The notes: generated from the letters alone by a model not told the origin. A DNA stretch of 64,000 nt from Amycolatopsis oliviviridis (GCF_014654365.1 NZ_BNAY01000003.1:496001-560000); one strand, 5' to 3'. Shown: positions 53,796 through 62,957, numbered from the stretch's first letter. Numbers and translations are program-made.

Positions 53796-54911
53796 GTGCG
53801 TATCGCCGTCCCCCGTGAGATCAAGAGGCATGAGTACCGGGTGGCGCTCACCCCGGCGGGTGTGCACGAACTGACCGGGCGCGGCCACGACGTCTTCGTC
53901 GAGACCGGCGCCGGCGTCGGCTCGTCCATCTCCGACGACGAGTACGTCGCCGCGGGCGCGAAGATTCTCGCGACCGCCGAGGAGACCTGGTCCGAGGGCG
54001 AGCTCGTGCTGAAGGTCAAGGAGCCGATCGCCGAGGAGTACCCGCGGCTGCGCGCGGACCAGGTGCTGTTCACCTACCTGCACATCGCCGCGGACCGTCC
54101 GCTGACCGACGCGCTGCTGGCCGCGGGCACCACCGCGATCGCCTACGAGACGGTGCAGACCCCGAACCGCGCGCTGCCGCTGCTGGCGCCGATGTCCGAG
54201 GTCGCCGGGCGGCTGGCGCCGCAGGTGGGCGCGTACTCCCTGATGAAGCCGAGCGGCGGCCGCGGCGTGCTGCCCGGCGGCATCCCCGGTGTCCACCCGG
54301 CGCGCGTGGTCGTGATCGGCGGCGGCGTGGCGGGCCTGAACGCGGCGCGGGTCGCGCTGGGCCTCGGCTCGGACGTCGAGATCCTCGACACCAACGTCGA
54401 CCGGCTCCGACAGATCGACAACGACTTCGGCGGCCGCATCCGCACGGTGACCTCGAACGCGCTTTCGGTCGAGCAGTCCGTGCTGGAGGCCGACATGGTC
54501 ATCGGCGCCGTGCTGGTGCCCGGCGCGAAGGCGCCGAAGCTGGTCTCGAACGACCTCGTCTCGCGGATGCGCCCGGGCAGTGTGCTGGTGGACATCGCGA
54601 TCGACCAGGGCGGCTGCTTCGCGGACTCGCGGCCGACCACGCACGACGAGCCGACCTATCAGGTCCACGACTCGGTGTTCTACTGCGTGGCGAACATGCC
54701 GGGCGCGGTGCCGCGGACGTCGACCTACGGGCTGACGAACGTGACGCTGCCGTACGCCGTCCAGCTGGCGGATCACGGCTGGAAGAAGGCGCTGCAGGCG
54801 GACGCTTCGCTGGCGAAGGGCCTGAACACCCACGCGGGTGCCCTCACCAACGCCCCCGTCGCCGCCGCGCACGGCCTGCCCTCCACCGACCTGGCCGCCG
54901 TCCTGGCCTGA
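53796..54911 (+). CDS. ald: alanine dehydrogenase
   Basis: 371 aa; GTG 53796 with CAGGAGG 7 bp upstream. Start [20 protein letters not shown] is diagnostic, with the active-site lysine in [12 protein letters not shown], the His in [10 protein letters not shown], and NAD loop [21 protein letters not shown]. It interconverts L-alanine and pyruvate plus ammonia with NAD(H). Usually controlled by AldR/AdnR; no such gene is adjacent. Two hairpins follow (54966-55004 and the family-1 copy at 55011-55065). Confidence 0.93.
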   Translation: MRIAVPREIKRHEYRVALTPAGVHELTGRGHDVFVETGAGVGSSISDDEYVAAGAKILATAEETWSEGELVLKVKEPIAEEYPRLRADQVLFTYLHIAADRPLTDALLAAGTTAIAYETVQTPNRALPLLAPMSEVAGRLAPQVGAYSLMKPSGGRGVLPGGIPGVHPARVVVIGGGVAGLNAARVALGLGSDVEILDTNVDRLRQIDNDFGGRIRTVTSNALSVEQSVLEADMVIGAVLVPGAKAPKLVSNDLVSRMRPGSVLVDIAIDQGGCFADSRPTTHDEPTYQVHDSVFYCVANMPGAVPRTSTYGLTNVTLPYAVQLADHGWKKALQADASLAKGLNTHAGALTNAPVAAAHGLPSTDLAAVLA

Positions 54912-54965
54912 CCCGCCAGCTCCACCCAGGCTCCGCCAGCTCCACCCGCAAGCCACTTCTCCCAC

Positions 54966-55004
54966 GCGAGGGACCTTTGCCACCCCAGTGCAAAGGTCCC
55001 TCGC
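54966..55004 (+). terminator. 15-bp hairpin after ald
   Basis: GCGAGGGACCTTTGC (54966-54980) pairs perfectly with 54990-55004, 9-nt loop, 55 bp after the ald stop. The right arm sequence recurs singly, with one change, at 63122-63136 before kgd. Confidence 0.75.
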
Positions 55005-55010
55005 TCCCAA

Positions 55011-55065
55011 GTACATGAAGGCCCCCTTCCTTGCGCCTAGCTACAGGAAGGGGGCCTTCATGTAC
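55011..55065 (+). terminator. Family-1 intergenic hairpin, 3' of ald
   Basis: 20-bp perfect stem (55011-55030 with 55046-55065). Loop TTGCGCCTAGCTACA on the plus strand; the other three copies have this loop on the minus strand. The change of orientation goes with the change of strand of the gene before it (ald is plus, the others follow minus-strand genes). Confidence 0.8.
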
Positions 55066-55590
55066 AGAAACCTCCACGCACTCCGCGCCACACCCTCACC
55101 AGGCCACGGCGCCCTGCGCCGTAGGCCGACCCACCCGCCAACCGCCGCCGGACGCACCGTGGGGGTCCGGGGGGCTCGGCCCCCCGGGTGATACGACGAA
55201 GCCCTCACCGAGGGAAGGCGCGTAAGCGCCGACCAAGGTGAGGGAAGAGGGCTGAGGGCGGCCCGCTCAACCAACCTGGGGGTCATTGGGAGCGGGCCGC
55301 CTCCTACATCGTAGGTAATAAGTCGCCGTCGCGCTGCATGGGGTTGCCATGTCTTCCGAATTACTTCTTCACCGACCTTCGCCGCAGTCGGTGATTTTCC
55401 GCTCTCTACGTCGTATATCCGGTAGTCAGCGGCCATTCGGACCAGTCCCGGGTGCGCTGGGGGTCGGCATCGTCACCGCTCCGAACGTGACGAAGGTCGC
55501 TTTCGGCGGATTGACCCCTTCCGCGAGTGCGGACTCACCCCGTGAGGCAGGATGTCGCGTGATCGGCCTTCGTCAACAAAAGGGGACGGT
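55066..55590. other. long non-coding gap with stacked hairpins, candidate structured RNA
   Basis: No convincing gene lies here; frames present lack start sites and codon bias. Seen: CCGGGGGG-CTCGG-CCCCCCGG hairpin near 55167-55187; CCCTCACC (55202-55209) with GGTGAGGG (55237-55244) enclosing GGCGC-GTAA-GCGCC (55217-55230); GGCGGCCCGCTC (55257-55268) with 55290-55301; CCTAC-ATC-GTAGG (55303-55315). AGCCCTC (55200-55206) could pair instead with GAGGGCT (55247-55253), an alternative to the second hairpin. Downstream (55316-55590) is an ordinary leader of the ABC operon with AAAGGGG before its ATG. Confidence 0.4.
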
Positions 55591-56757
55591 ATGCACGACG
55601 GCAGTGGCCGCATCGCGGTGCAGAATCTGAGCAAGCAGTTCGGTGCGGTCAACGCGGTCCAGAATCTGAGCTTCACGGTGGAGCCCGGTTCGGTGACCGG
55701 CTTCCTGGGGCCCAATGGTGCCGGGAAGACCACGACGCTCCGGATGCTGCTCGGTCTGGTGACGCCCACGAACGGCACGGCGACCATCAACGGGCGCCCG
55801 CACGACCAGCTGGGGAATCCGGCGCGGGTCGTCGGTTCGGTGCTGGAGAACGAGGGCTTCCACCCTGGGCGCACGGCGCGGAATCACCTGCGCGTGTACT
55901 CGGCGGCGATCGGGATGCCGGATCAGCGGGTGGACGAGGTGCTGGGCCTGGTCGGCCTTTCGTCGGCGGCGGATCGCAAGGCGGGCGGGTTCTCGCTCGG
56001 TATGCGGCAGCGGCTGGCGCTGGCGACGGCGTTGCTGGGGAATCCGCAGGTGCTGGTGCTGGACGAGCCGACGAACGGTCTCGACCCCGAGGGCATCCTG
56101 TGGCTTCGGAACTTCCTGCGCGCGTACGCGCGTGAGGGGCGCACGGTGCTGGTCTCGAGCCACCTTCTGAACGAGGTGGAGCAGACGATCGACCAGGTCG
56201 TGATCATCAGCCAGGGCATGACGCGGTACAACGGCTCGCTGGATCAGTTGCGCAAGAGCAACCAGTCGCGGGTGCTAGTGCAGTCCGCGGACGCGAACGG
56301 TCTCGTGGCCGCGTTGCAGGAGGCGGGCATCACGCAGGTCTCGCCGATGCCGGACGGCCGGGTCGCGGTGTCCGGTGCGACGGTGCAGCAGATCGGTGAC
56401 ATCTCGGCGAAGGCGAGCATCGCGGTCTACGGCATGCAGGAGGAGACCGCGGATCTGGAGCGGATGTTCTTCCAGCTGACGCAGGGCCAGTACTCCGCGC
56501 CGCCGCCCGGTTTCCAGCAGCAGGGCCCGCCGCCGGGCTACCAGGGTCCGCCCCCGGGTTATCAGGGCCCGCCGCCCGGGTATCAGGGGCCGCCTCCCGG
56601 CTACGCGCCGCAGAACACCCCGCCGCCCGGTTTCGCTCCGCCGCAGCAGTTCCAGCAGCAGGGTCAGCCGCCGCAGCAACAGCAGTACCAGCAGGCGCCG
56701 CCTCAGCAGCAGGCGCAGCAGCAGGGCCAGAACGAGGGCTGGGGAGGCCAGGGCTGA
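55591..56757 (+). CDS. ABC exporter ATPase with Pro/Gln-rich C-terminal tail
   Basis: 388 aa; ATG 55591 with AAGGGGA upstream. ATPase domain 1-230: Walker A FLGPNGAGKTTTL, signature SLGMRQRLALATALL (a relaxed SGG-less form), Walker B VLVLDEPTNGLDPEGI and SSHLLNEVEQ. This is the DrrA/CcmA drug-exporter class. After residue 300 comes a low-complexity tail: four tandem GPPPGYQ units (nucleotides 56524-56607, 21-bp period) and a long Gln-rich end (QQQQYQQAPPQQQAQQQ). The tail is unusual for an ABC ATPase and is likely disordered. Stop overlaps the permease ATG (TGATG). Confidence 0.87.
   Translation: MHDGSGRIAVQNLSKQFGAVNAVQNLSFTVEPGSVTGFLGPNGAGKTTTLRMLLGLVTPTNGTATINGRPHDQLGNPARVVGSVLENEGFHPGRTARNHLRVYSAAIGMPDQRVDEVLGLVGLSSAADRKAGGFSLGMRQRLALATALLGNPQVLVLDEPTNGLDPEGILWLRNFLRAYAREGRTVLVSSHLLNEVEQTIDQVVIISQGMTRYNGSLDQLRKSNQSRVLVQSADANGLVAALQEAGITQVSPMPDGRVAVSGATVQQIGDISAKASIAVYGMQEETADLERMFFQLTQGQYSAPPPGFQQQGPPPGYQGPPPGYQGPPPGYQGPPPGYAPQNTPPPGFAPPQQFQQQGQPPQQQQYQQAPPQQQAQQQGQNEGWGGQG
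56524..56607 (+). repeat. 21-bp tandem repeat encoding GPPPGYQ
   Basis: Four 21-bp units in frame within the ABC ATPase gene, differing at third positions. The last unit encodes GPPPGYA. It codes the Pro-rich tail that precedes the Gln-rich end. Confidence 0.85.
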
Positions 56758-57641
56758 TGGGCAACCTGATCAAGGCGGAGTTCCGCAAGACGCTCACGCT
56801 CAAGGCGTGGTGGGCGCTGATGATCCCCGCGGTGGTCTTCGCGTTCGCGTTCGCCCTGTTCTGGGGCATGGTCACGAACGACTTCAGTGACTTCCTCGGC
56901 CGCTCGGACACCCGTGAGCTGACCGAAGCGCTCGGCATCTCGACCGGCGAGCTGCCCGTCGGCCTGCTCGCGCTCGGGCACGGCATCAACATCGGCACGA
57001 TGATCCCGATCATCTTCGGCGTCTTCGCCCTCGCCGGCGAGTACACGAAGAAGACGATCACCACGACGTTCCTCACCGCCCCGAACCGGGTTTCGGCGTT
57101 GAGCGCGAAGATGATCACCTACATCGCGTGGGGCGCGATCTACGGCGTCATCATCGTGGGCGCGGCGAGCCTCGGCACCGTGATCACGGTCGACAGCCAG
57201 CGGCTGCCGACGGCGGGCCAGTGGCTGGGCGTGCTGGGCGCGGGTGTCCTCGCGACGATCCTGGCGACGCTGTTCGGCATCGGTGTCGGCGCGGTCTGGC
57301 GCAGTGTGGTCGGCAGCATCATCACGCTGACCATCTGGATGCTCGTCGTCGAGAACGTCCTGGTGTTCGTCATGTTCGGCGCCGCGGACATCACCTGGCT
57401 GGGCGGGGTCCTGCCGAACGGCACGGTCAACGGCATCGTGGGCGCCATCGGCGCGGAGGCGTTCGGCGCCGCCGGCGTGAAGGTGCCCGGCCTCCAGGAC
57501 GAGACGGCTTGGGCGCTGCAGTACGCGGCGGGCGCTCCCGGCGCGTTCTCGTGGTGGGCCTCGGCGCTCATCTTCTTCGGCTGGACGATGATCTTCTTCC
57601 TGGCCGGCTGGGCGGTAAACCAGAAGAAGGACATCACTTAA
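56757..57641 (+). CDS. ABC-2-type permease
   Basis: 294 aa, six membrane segments; ATG shares A with the ATPase stop. MGNLIKAEFRKTLTLKAWWAL is the usual cytosolic start, followed by VFALAGEYTKKTITTTFLTAPNRVSAL, typical of ABC-2 permeases partnered with CcmA-like ATPases. With the upstream ATPase it forms a two-gene exporter of unknown substrate. The operon ends at the 26-bp hairpin at 57657. Confidence 0.85.
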   Translation: MGNLIKAEFRKTLTLKAWWALMIPAVVFAFAFALFWGMVTNDFSDFLGRSDTRELTEALGISTGELPVGLLALGHGINIGTMIPIIFGVFALAGEYTKKTITTTFLTAPNRVSALSAKMITYIAWGAIYGVIIVGAASLGTVITVDSQRLPTAGQWLGVLGAGVLATILATLFGIGVGAVWRSVVGSIITLTIWMLVVENVLVFVMFGAADITWLGGVLPNGTVNGIVGAIGAEAFGAAGVKVPGLQDETAWALQYAAGAPGAFSWWASALIFFGWTMIFFLAGWAVNQKKDIT

Positions 57642-57656
57642 GTCACCACCGCACGT

Positions 57657-57710
57657 GACATGAAAGGCCCCTTCATTGCAAATTTTGCAATGAAGGGGCC
57701 TTTCATGTCA
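57657..57710 (+). terminator. 26-bp perfect hairpin after the ABC permease
   Basis: TGACATGAAAGGCCCCTTCA... (57657-57682) pairs with 57685-57710 without mismatch, with almost no loop (2 nt). The arm core CATGAAAGGCCCC resembles the family-1 arm CATGAAGGCCCCC, so it may be a relative. It lies 15 bp after the permease stop. Confidence 0.8.
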
Positions 57711-57765
57711 TTCGGCCCTGGGCGAACCGGCCGATCTTGTCGGTCCGGCCGCCTACTCTGGCGGG

Positions 57766-60700
57766 GTGACTACTGCTCCACCTCGTCCGCGTCAAGCCAG
57801 TCCGGCTCGTGAGACCACCCCCGCACCCGCCGGAGGCTGGATCCGCCGTCTGGCCGCTTCGTGCTGGAAACACCCGTGGCTGGTCGTGCTGTCGCTGGGC
57901 GCGGCGATCATCGGCGTCGGGTTGCAGGCCGCCGGGCCGCTGCTGATCCGGGAGGCGCTCGACAGCGCGGTCGCGGGCGACACCTCGAACCTCGGCCTGC
58001 TCGCCGCCGTCATGGCGGTGCTGCAGGTGCTGACCTTCGGCAACGCCTTCGCCCGCCGGTACGTCGGCGGGCGGCTGGCGCTCGACGTCCAGCACGATCT
58101 GCGCCGCCAGGTGTTCAACGCGGTCTCCCGGCTCGACGGCGGCAAGCAGGACGCGCTGCGCACCGGGCAGGTCGCCTCCCGCGCGATCTCGGACCTGCAA
58201 CTGGTCACGTCGGTCCTGATGCAGGTCCCGCTCTCGGCGGGTTCGGTGATCTTCGCGCTGCTCTCGCTCGGCGCGATGCTGTGGATGTCGCCGACGCTGA
58301 CCCTGATCGCGATGGTGGTCGCCCCGGCGATCGCGATCATCATGGCGGTGAGCCGGAAGCGGCTCTTCCCGGCGACGTGGGCGGCCCAGCAGCGCGCGGC
58401 CGACGTCGCGCAGCAGGTCGAAGAGACCGTCACCGGCGTACGCGTCGTGAAGGGCTTCGGCCAGGAGGCGCGCGAAGTCGCGAAGCTGGAGAAGACGGCG
58501 AAGAAGCTCTTCGCCGAACGCATGCGCGCGGCGAGGCTGTCCGCTTTGCCCACGGCCACGACGGCGGCGCTGCCCGCGGCGGGTCAGGTCGCGGTACTGG
58601 CGGTCGGCGGCGTACTGGCGCTGAACGGCGAAGTCAGCCTCGGCACCTTCCTGGCCTTCGCGACCTATCTGTCCATCCTGATCGGCCCGGCGAGGATGAT
58701 CTCCAGCCTCGTCGTCCAGGCCCAGCTCACCAGGGCGGGCGCGGAACGCGTCAACGAACTCATCGACGCGCAGCCGGACGTCGTCGACAGCCCGGACGCG
58801 CGGCCGCTGCCCGAAGGCCCGCTCGGCGTCCGCCTGGAGGACGTCTCCTTCGGCTACACCCGGTCGGAACCCGTGCTCGACGGGCTCACCCTGGAAGCCC
58901 GGCCGGGCGAAACCCTCGCGCTGGTCGGCACGGCCGGTTCGGGCAAGTCGACGATCTCCTTGCTGCTGCCCCGGTTCTACGACGTGCACAGCGGGTCGGT
59001 CCAGGTCGGCGACCTGGACGTCCGCGACGTGCGGCAGCACGACCTGCGCAGCGCCATCGGCGTGGTCTTCGAGGAGGCTTTCCTCTTCTCCTCGTCCGTG
59101 CGCGACAACATCGCCTACGGCAGGCCGGACGCGAACGACGAGGAGATCCGCGCGGCCGCGCGGGCGGCGGAGGCGGACGAGTTCATCCAGCGCCTCCCCG
59201 ACGGCTACGACACGCTCGTCGGCGAGCGCGGCCTCACGCTGTCGGGCGGCCAGCGGCAGCGGCTCGGCCTGGCCAGGGCGCTGATGACCGACCCGCGTGT
59301 GCTGGTCCTCGACGACGCCACGTCCGCCATCGACACGGTCACCGAGGCGGCGATCCACGACACGCTGCGTTCGGTCACCGCGAGCCGGACGACCCTGCTG
59401 ATCGCGCACCGCCGCTCCACCCTCGCCCTCGCCGACCGGATCGCCGTGCTGGACAAGGGGCGCGTCGTCGACGTCGGTACCGAGGAGGAACTGCTGGCGC
59501 GCTGCGCGCTGTTCCGCGAACTCGTCGCGGGACCGGGCGACGACGTCGAGGAACCCCATCGCTGCGAGGGTCTCGACTGCGGTCCAGCCGGGATCACCCC
59601 GGCCCTGTGGCCGGAGCAGGACAAGGCCGACGACCTGGCGAACGAACGCAAGGGCACCGGCGGCGAGTGGGACGTCAACCTGCCGCCGAGCGAAGAACTC
59701 ATCGAGGGCGTCCGGAAGCTGCCGCCCGCGACGGACGTCCCGCACCTGCCGGGCACCGACGTCACCGCGCCCGAACCGAAGTTCCGCCTCGGCCGCCTGC
59801 TGAAACCGGTGCGCGGCCCGCTCGCCGTGGTGATCGGCCTGGTCGCGGCGGACGCGCTGGCCACCATCGCGATGCCGGCGCTGTACCAGCACGGCATCGA
59901 CAACGGCGTGCGCGCCGGGGCGGAGGCGGTGATCTGGCTGGCCGCCGGGATCGGCGCGCTGGTGATCCTCGCGGACTGGCTGGTGGTCTACCTCCAGACC
60001 AGGATGACGGCGCGCGTCGGCGAAACGGTGCTGTATTCGCTGCGCGTACGCAGTTACGCGCATCTGCAACGGCTCGGGCTCGACTTCTACGAACGCGAAC
60101 TGTCCGGGAAGATCATGACCCGGATGACGACCGACGTCGACGCGCTCTCGACGTTCCTGCAGACCGGTGTCGCCCAAGCCGTCGTGAGTGCGCTGACCCT
60201 CGTCGGGATCGCGGCGGCACTGATGATCACCGACATCGGGCTGGCGGCGTACGCGCTCGCGGTGCTGCCGCTCCTCGTCGTCGCGACGGTGATCTTCCGC
60301 CGGGCGTCGTCCAAGGCGTACACCGAAGCCCGGGAACGGGTCAGCGCCGTCAACGCGGACATGCAGGAGAATGTGAACGGGCTGCGGGTCGCGCAGGCGT
60401 ACACGCGCGAGGAGCGCACGGCGGAGAAGTTCGCCTCCCGAAGCGACGAGTACCGGCGCTCACGGCTTCGCGCCCAGCGTCTCGTCGCGACGTACTTCCC
60501 TTTCGCGGCAATGCTTTCCGGACTGGCCGAAGTGGTCGTGCTGATCGTCGGCGCGAACCGGGTCGCGGCGGGCACCCTGTCGGCCGGTGTGCTGGTGGCG
60601 TTCCTGTTGTACCTCGGTCAGTTCTTCTCGCCGATCCAGCAACTGTCCTCGGTGTTCGACGGCTATCAACAGGCACGGGTCGGCCTGTCGCGCATCGGCG

Positions 60701-61488
60701 ATCTCCTGCGCACACCGACTTCCGTTCCGCAAGCGGAGAAACCGCTCGCGGTCCCGGAGCGGCTGCGGGGCGAGGTCTCCTTCAAGGACGTCGATTTCGC
60801 TTACACCGCAACAGACGAACCCGCCCTGACACAGCTTTCGCTGGACGTCGCACCCGGGGAGACCGTCGCGCTGGTCGGGGCGACGGGCGCCGGGAAATCG
60901 ACGGCGGTGAAGCTCGTCGCGCGGTTTTACGACGCGACAGGCGGCGTGGTCCGGATCGACGGCACCGACATCCGCGAGTACGACCTGGCCGCCCTGCGCA
61001 CCCGAATGGGCGTGGTACCCCAAGAAGCGCATCTGTTCTCGGGGACCGTCGCCGACAATGTGCGCTACGGCAGGCCTTCCGCGACGGACGCGGAAGTCGA
61101 AGAGGCGGTCCGGTCGGTTGGCGCGCTCGACGGTGTCGCCGCGCTCCCCGCCGGTTTCCATCAGCCCGTCGGTGAACGCGGACGGTCGCTTTCGGCCGGG
61201 CAGCGGCAACTCGTCGCCCTCGCCCGCGCCGAACTCGTGGACCCGGACGTCCTCCTGCTCGACGAGGCGACCGCGGCACTGGACCCGTCCACCGAAGCCG
61301 CCGTCCTGCGCGCGACGGAACAACTCGCGCGCCGCCGCACGACCTTCGTGGTCGCGCACCGGCTCGCCACCGCCGCCAAGGCGGACCGGATCGTGGTGCT
61401 GGACCACGGCCGGATCATCGAACAGGGCACCCATGCCGATCTGGTCGCCGCGGGCGGCCACTACGCGCGCCTGTGGTCCCTGGGCTGA
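57766..61488 (+). CDS. fused two-half ABC exporter with one degenerate ATP site
   Basis: 1240 aa: membrane-ATPase-membrane-ATPase in one chain. First ATPase: Walker A VGTAGSGKST at about 388, signature LSGGQRQRLGLARAL, Walker B LVLDDATSAID (Asp517 in place of the catalytic Glu). Second: Walker A VGATGAGKST at about 1037, signature LSAGQRQLVALARA (SGG changed to SAG), Walker B LLLDEATAALD (Glu1167 intact). One consensus and one degenerate site is the pattern of heterodimeric exporters such as TM287/288, here fused. GTG 57766 follows TACTCT by six bases and no ribosome site, a leaderless start. Substrate unknown, probably a drug or lipid. Confidence 0.9.
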   Translation: MTTAPPRPRQASPARETTPAPAGGWIRRLAASCWKHPWLVVLSLGAAIIGVGLQAAGPLLIREALDSAVAGDTSNLGLLAAVMAVLQVLTFGNAFARRYVGGRLALDVQHDLRRQVFNAVSRLDGGKQDALRTGQVASRAISDLQLVTSVLMQVPLSAGSVIFALLSLGAMLWMSPTLTLIAMVVAPAIAIIMAVSRKRLFPATWAAQQRAADVAQQVEETVTGVRVVKGFGQEAREVAKLEKTAKKLFAERMRAARLSALPTATTAALPAAGQVAVLAVGGVLALNGEVSLGTFLAFATYLSILIGPARMISSLVVQAQLTRAGAERVNELIDAQPDVVDSPDARPLPEGPLGVRLEDVSFGYTRSEPVLDGLTLEARPGETLALVGTAGSGKSTISLLLPRFYDVHSGSVQVGDLDVRDVRQHDLRSAIGVVFEEAFLFSSSVRDNIAYGRPDANDEEIRAAARAAEADEFIQRLPDGYDTLVGERGLTLSGGQRQRLGLARALMTDPRVLVLDDATSAIDTVTEAAIHDTLRSVTASRTTLLIAHRRSTLALADRIAVLDKGRVVDVGTEEELLARCALFRELVAGPGDDVEEPHRCEGLDCGPAGITPALWPEQDKADDLANERKGTGGEWDVNLPPSEELIEGVRKLPPATDVPHLPGTDVTAPEPKFRLGRLLKPVRGPLAVVIGLVAADALATIAMPALYQHGIDNGVRAGAEAVIWLAAGIGALVILADWLVVYLQTRMTARVGETVLYSLRVRSYAHLQRLGLDFYERELSGKIMTRMTTDVDALSTFLQTGVAQAVVSALTLVGIAAALMITDIGLAAYALAVLPLLVVATVIFRRASSKAYTEARERVSAVNADMQENVNGLRVAQAYTREERTAEKFASRSDEYRRSRLRAQRLVATYFPFAAMLSGLAEVVVLIVGANRVAAGTLSAGVLVAFLLYLGQFFSPIQQLSSVFDGYQQARVGLSRIGDLLRTPTSVPQAEKPLAVPERLRGEVSFKDVDFAYTATDEPALTQLSLDVAPGETVALVGATGAGKSTAVKLVARFYDATGGVVRIDGTDIREYDLAALRTRMGVVPQEAHLFSGTVADNVRYGRPSATDAEVEEAVRSVGALDGVAALPAGFHQPVGERGRSLSAGQRQLVALARAELVDPDVLLLDEATAALDPSTEAAVLRATEQLARRRTTFVVAHRLATAAKADRIVVLDHGRIIEQGTHADLVAAGGHYARLWSLG

Positions 61489-61583
61489 GTTTCTCGTGAG
61501 TGGGCAAGAGCGTCAGGGCGAACCAGCGTTACCTACCTACGTCTGACTTGCGTGTAAGTGGTGCTTCCGGCGGACGGCCGCGT

Positions 61584-61630
61584 GACGATGCAGGAATTGG
61601 GACGTCGGATGTCCCGATTCCTGCATCGTC
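61584..61630. terminator. 20-bp hairpin between convergent genes
   Basis: GACGATGCAGGAATTGGGAC (61584-61603) with 61611-61630; one G.T-type mismatch, 7-nt loop. First of two consecutive hairpins in the gap 61489-61717. Confidence 0.75.
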
Positions 61631-61651
61631 GCCCGGCCGCTGGTCCTTGGA

Positions 61652-61708
61652 TCTTGATCAACGGAGGATCGGGGACACTCAACGTCCCCGATCCTCCGTT
61701 GATCAAGA
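61652..61708. terminator. 25-bp perfect hairpin between convergent genes
   Basis: TCTTGATCAACGGAGGATCG... (61652-61676) pairs perfectly with 61684-61708, 7-nt loop, ending 10 bp before the stop of the convergent small gene (61718). Confidence 0.8.
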
Positions 61709-61717
61709 CCGTGCCGG

Positions 61718-62053
61718 TCACGTCGCCCTTCCGCGCAAGCTCCGTCCGGCAGCGAGATCCAGCGGGAACTGCGCCCCCGGAGCCGTCGGCTCCCACCCGC
61801 GCTCCAGCGCCAGCCGGATCGCCCGCTCCACATCGGAAGGCAGCACCGCTTTCGACGGGAATCCCCGATAGTTCAACGGATGCGCGTGGTCCGTCTGGAC
61901 CACCAGCACCGCACCCCGCGCGTCCTCGAGTTCCACCGCGTAGGACAGGGGACATCCGTCCTCCTGCGAGTAGGTCGGCTTACGCCGGACGATCCACCGG
62001 TAAGCCGTGTCGTCGACCACGATCCGTCGTGACCCCTTGCGCAGCAATGCCAT
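61718..62053 (-). CDS. hypothetical protein
   Basis: 111 aa; ATG 62053. It reads MALLRKGSRRIVVDDTAYRWIVRR, then SYAVELEDARGAVLVVQTDHAHPLNYRG and SDVERAIRLALERGWEPTAPGAQFPLDL. Small alpha/beta protein of a type common in actinobacteria; no enzymatic motif. No ribosome site precedes the ATG, so a leaderless mRNA is possible. It is divergent from the DUF4291 gene. Confidence 0.65.
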   Translation of the reverse strand: MALLRKGSRRIVVDDTAYRWIVRRKPTYSQEDGCPLSYAVELEDARGAVLVVQTDHAHPLNYRGFPSKAVLPSDVERAIRLALERGWEPTAPGAQFPLDLAAGRSLRGRAT

Positions 62054-62127
62054 GACGTCAGCATGCCCCGGCGGGCAAGGGAATTTCGGTCGCGTGCGAA
62101 CCCCGCGCCTGTCACGCTGTACCGCAA

Positions 62128-62694
62128 ATGAAAGAAGAGATCCCGGCGCGGCAGATCCGTGCCGTCCACACCGAAACCACGATCCGCGTCTATCAGGCGT
62201 ATTCGCCGGCCATCGCCGACGCCGCGCTGAAGGCGGGCACGTTCGTGCCGCCGTTCAAACGCGAACGCATGACCTGGATCAAGCCGTCCTTCCTGTGGAT
62301 GGCGTACCGCTGCGGCTGGGCCACGAAGCCCGGCCAGGAGCGCGTACTCGCCCTCGACATCACTCGCGAGGGATTCGCCTGGGCGCTCGAACACGCGGCG
62401 CTCAGCCACTACGACGCGGGCGTCCACGCCGACCAGAAGGCGTGGCGGACCGAGGTCAAGACCAGTCCGGTTCGCATCCAGTGGGATCCGGAACGCAGCA
62501 TCCGGCTCGGCGCGCTGAAGCACCGGTCGCTCCAGATGGGGCTGAGCGGCGAGGCCGTCGATCGCTATGTCGACAAATGGATCACCGCGGTCACCGACGT
62601 CACCCCGGTCATGCGCGAGATCGGCGCCCTGGTCGCGGCCAACCGCATCGAAGACGCCGAAGCGCTGCTACCCGCGGAGCGCCCGTACGCCTAG
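62128..62694 (+). CDS. DUF4291 family protein
   Basis: 188 aa; ATG 62128. The family phrases RQIRAVHTETTIRVYQAYSPAIADAAL, RERMTWIKPSFLWMAYRCGWA and VRIQWDPERSIRLGALKHRSLQMGL are clear. DUF4291 is widespread in bacteria and fungi with no established function; its WIKPSF and conserved Arg/Gln suggest a ligand pocket. Its stop overlaps the convergent small gene's stop (shared CTAG). Confidence 0.8.
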   Translation: MKEEIPARQIRAVHTETTIRVYQAYSPAIADAALKAGTFVPPFKRERMTWIKPSFLWMAYRCGWATKPGQERVLALDITREGFAWALEHAALSHYDAGVHADQKAWRTEVKTSPVRIQWDPERSIRLGALKHRSLQMGLSGEAVDRYVDKWITAVTDVTPVMREIGALVAANRIEDAEALLPAERPYA

Positions 62695-62957
62695 GGCCGC
62701 CACTTGAGGCCGCTCATCCCGGCGACCTCCAGGTCGCGCTCCGAGGCCCACCGGAAGGTCCCGGGCCGGACGTGCACCCCGGCCGTCACCGCCCAGTCCG
62801 GCTCGTCGGGCTCGACGTGCTCCATCTCCTTGAAGTCGTCGAGTGTCGGCCAGACCGCCGAGCACGAGTCGCACATCAGGACGACCTTGCCGGACTCGGT
62901 GACCAACGGGCGCACACGCCCCTCGTCCCAGAACGACGGACACTCGTCCAGCCACAT
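62691..62957 (-). CDS. small CxxC protein
   Basis: 88 aa; ATG 62957 with GAGGTGG upstream. A single CxxC (LMCDSCSAVWP) near residue 30 in the middle of a short beta-rich protein recalls a half zinc ribbon, with another Cys at residue 6. No further motif. The stop overlaps the DUF4291 stop by 4 bp. Function unknown. Confidence 0.6.
   Translation of the reverse strand: MWLDECPSFWDEGRVRPLVTESGKVVLMCDSCSAVWPTLDDFKEMEHVEPDEPDWAVTAGVHVRPGTFRWASERDLEVAGMSGLKWRP

Noticed and set aside
55041..55436. Minus-strand frame of about 131 codons in the gap after ald
   Set aside because: It runs through the family-1 hairpin and the stacked hairpins, has no ribosome site and no recognisable protein pattern.
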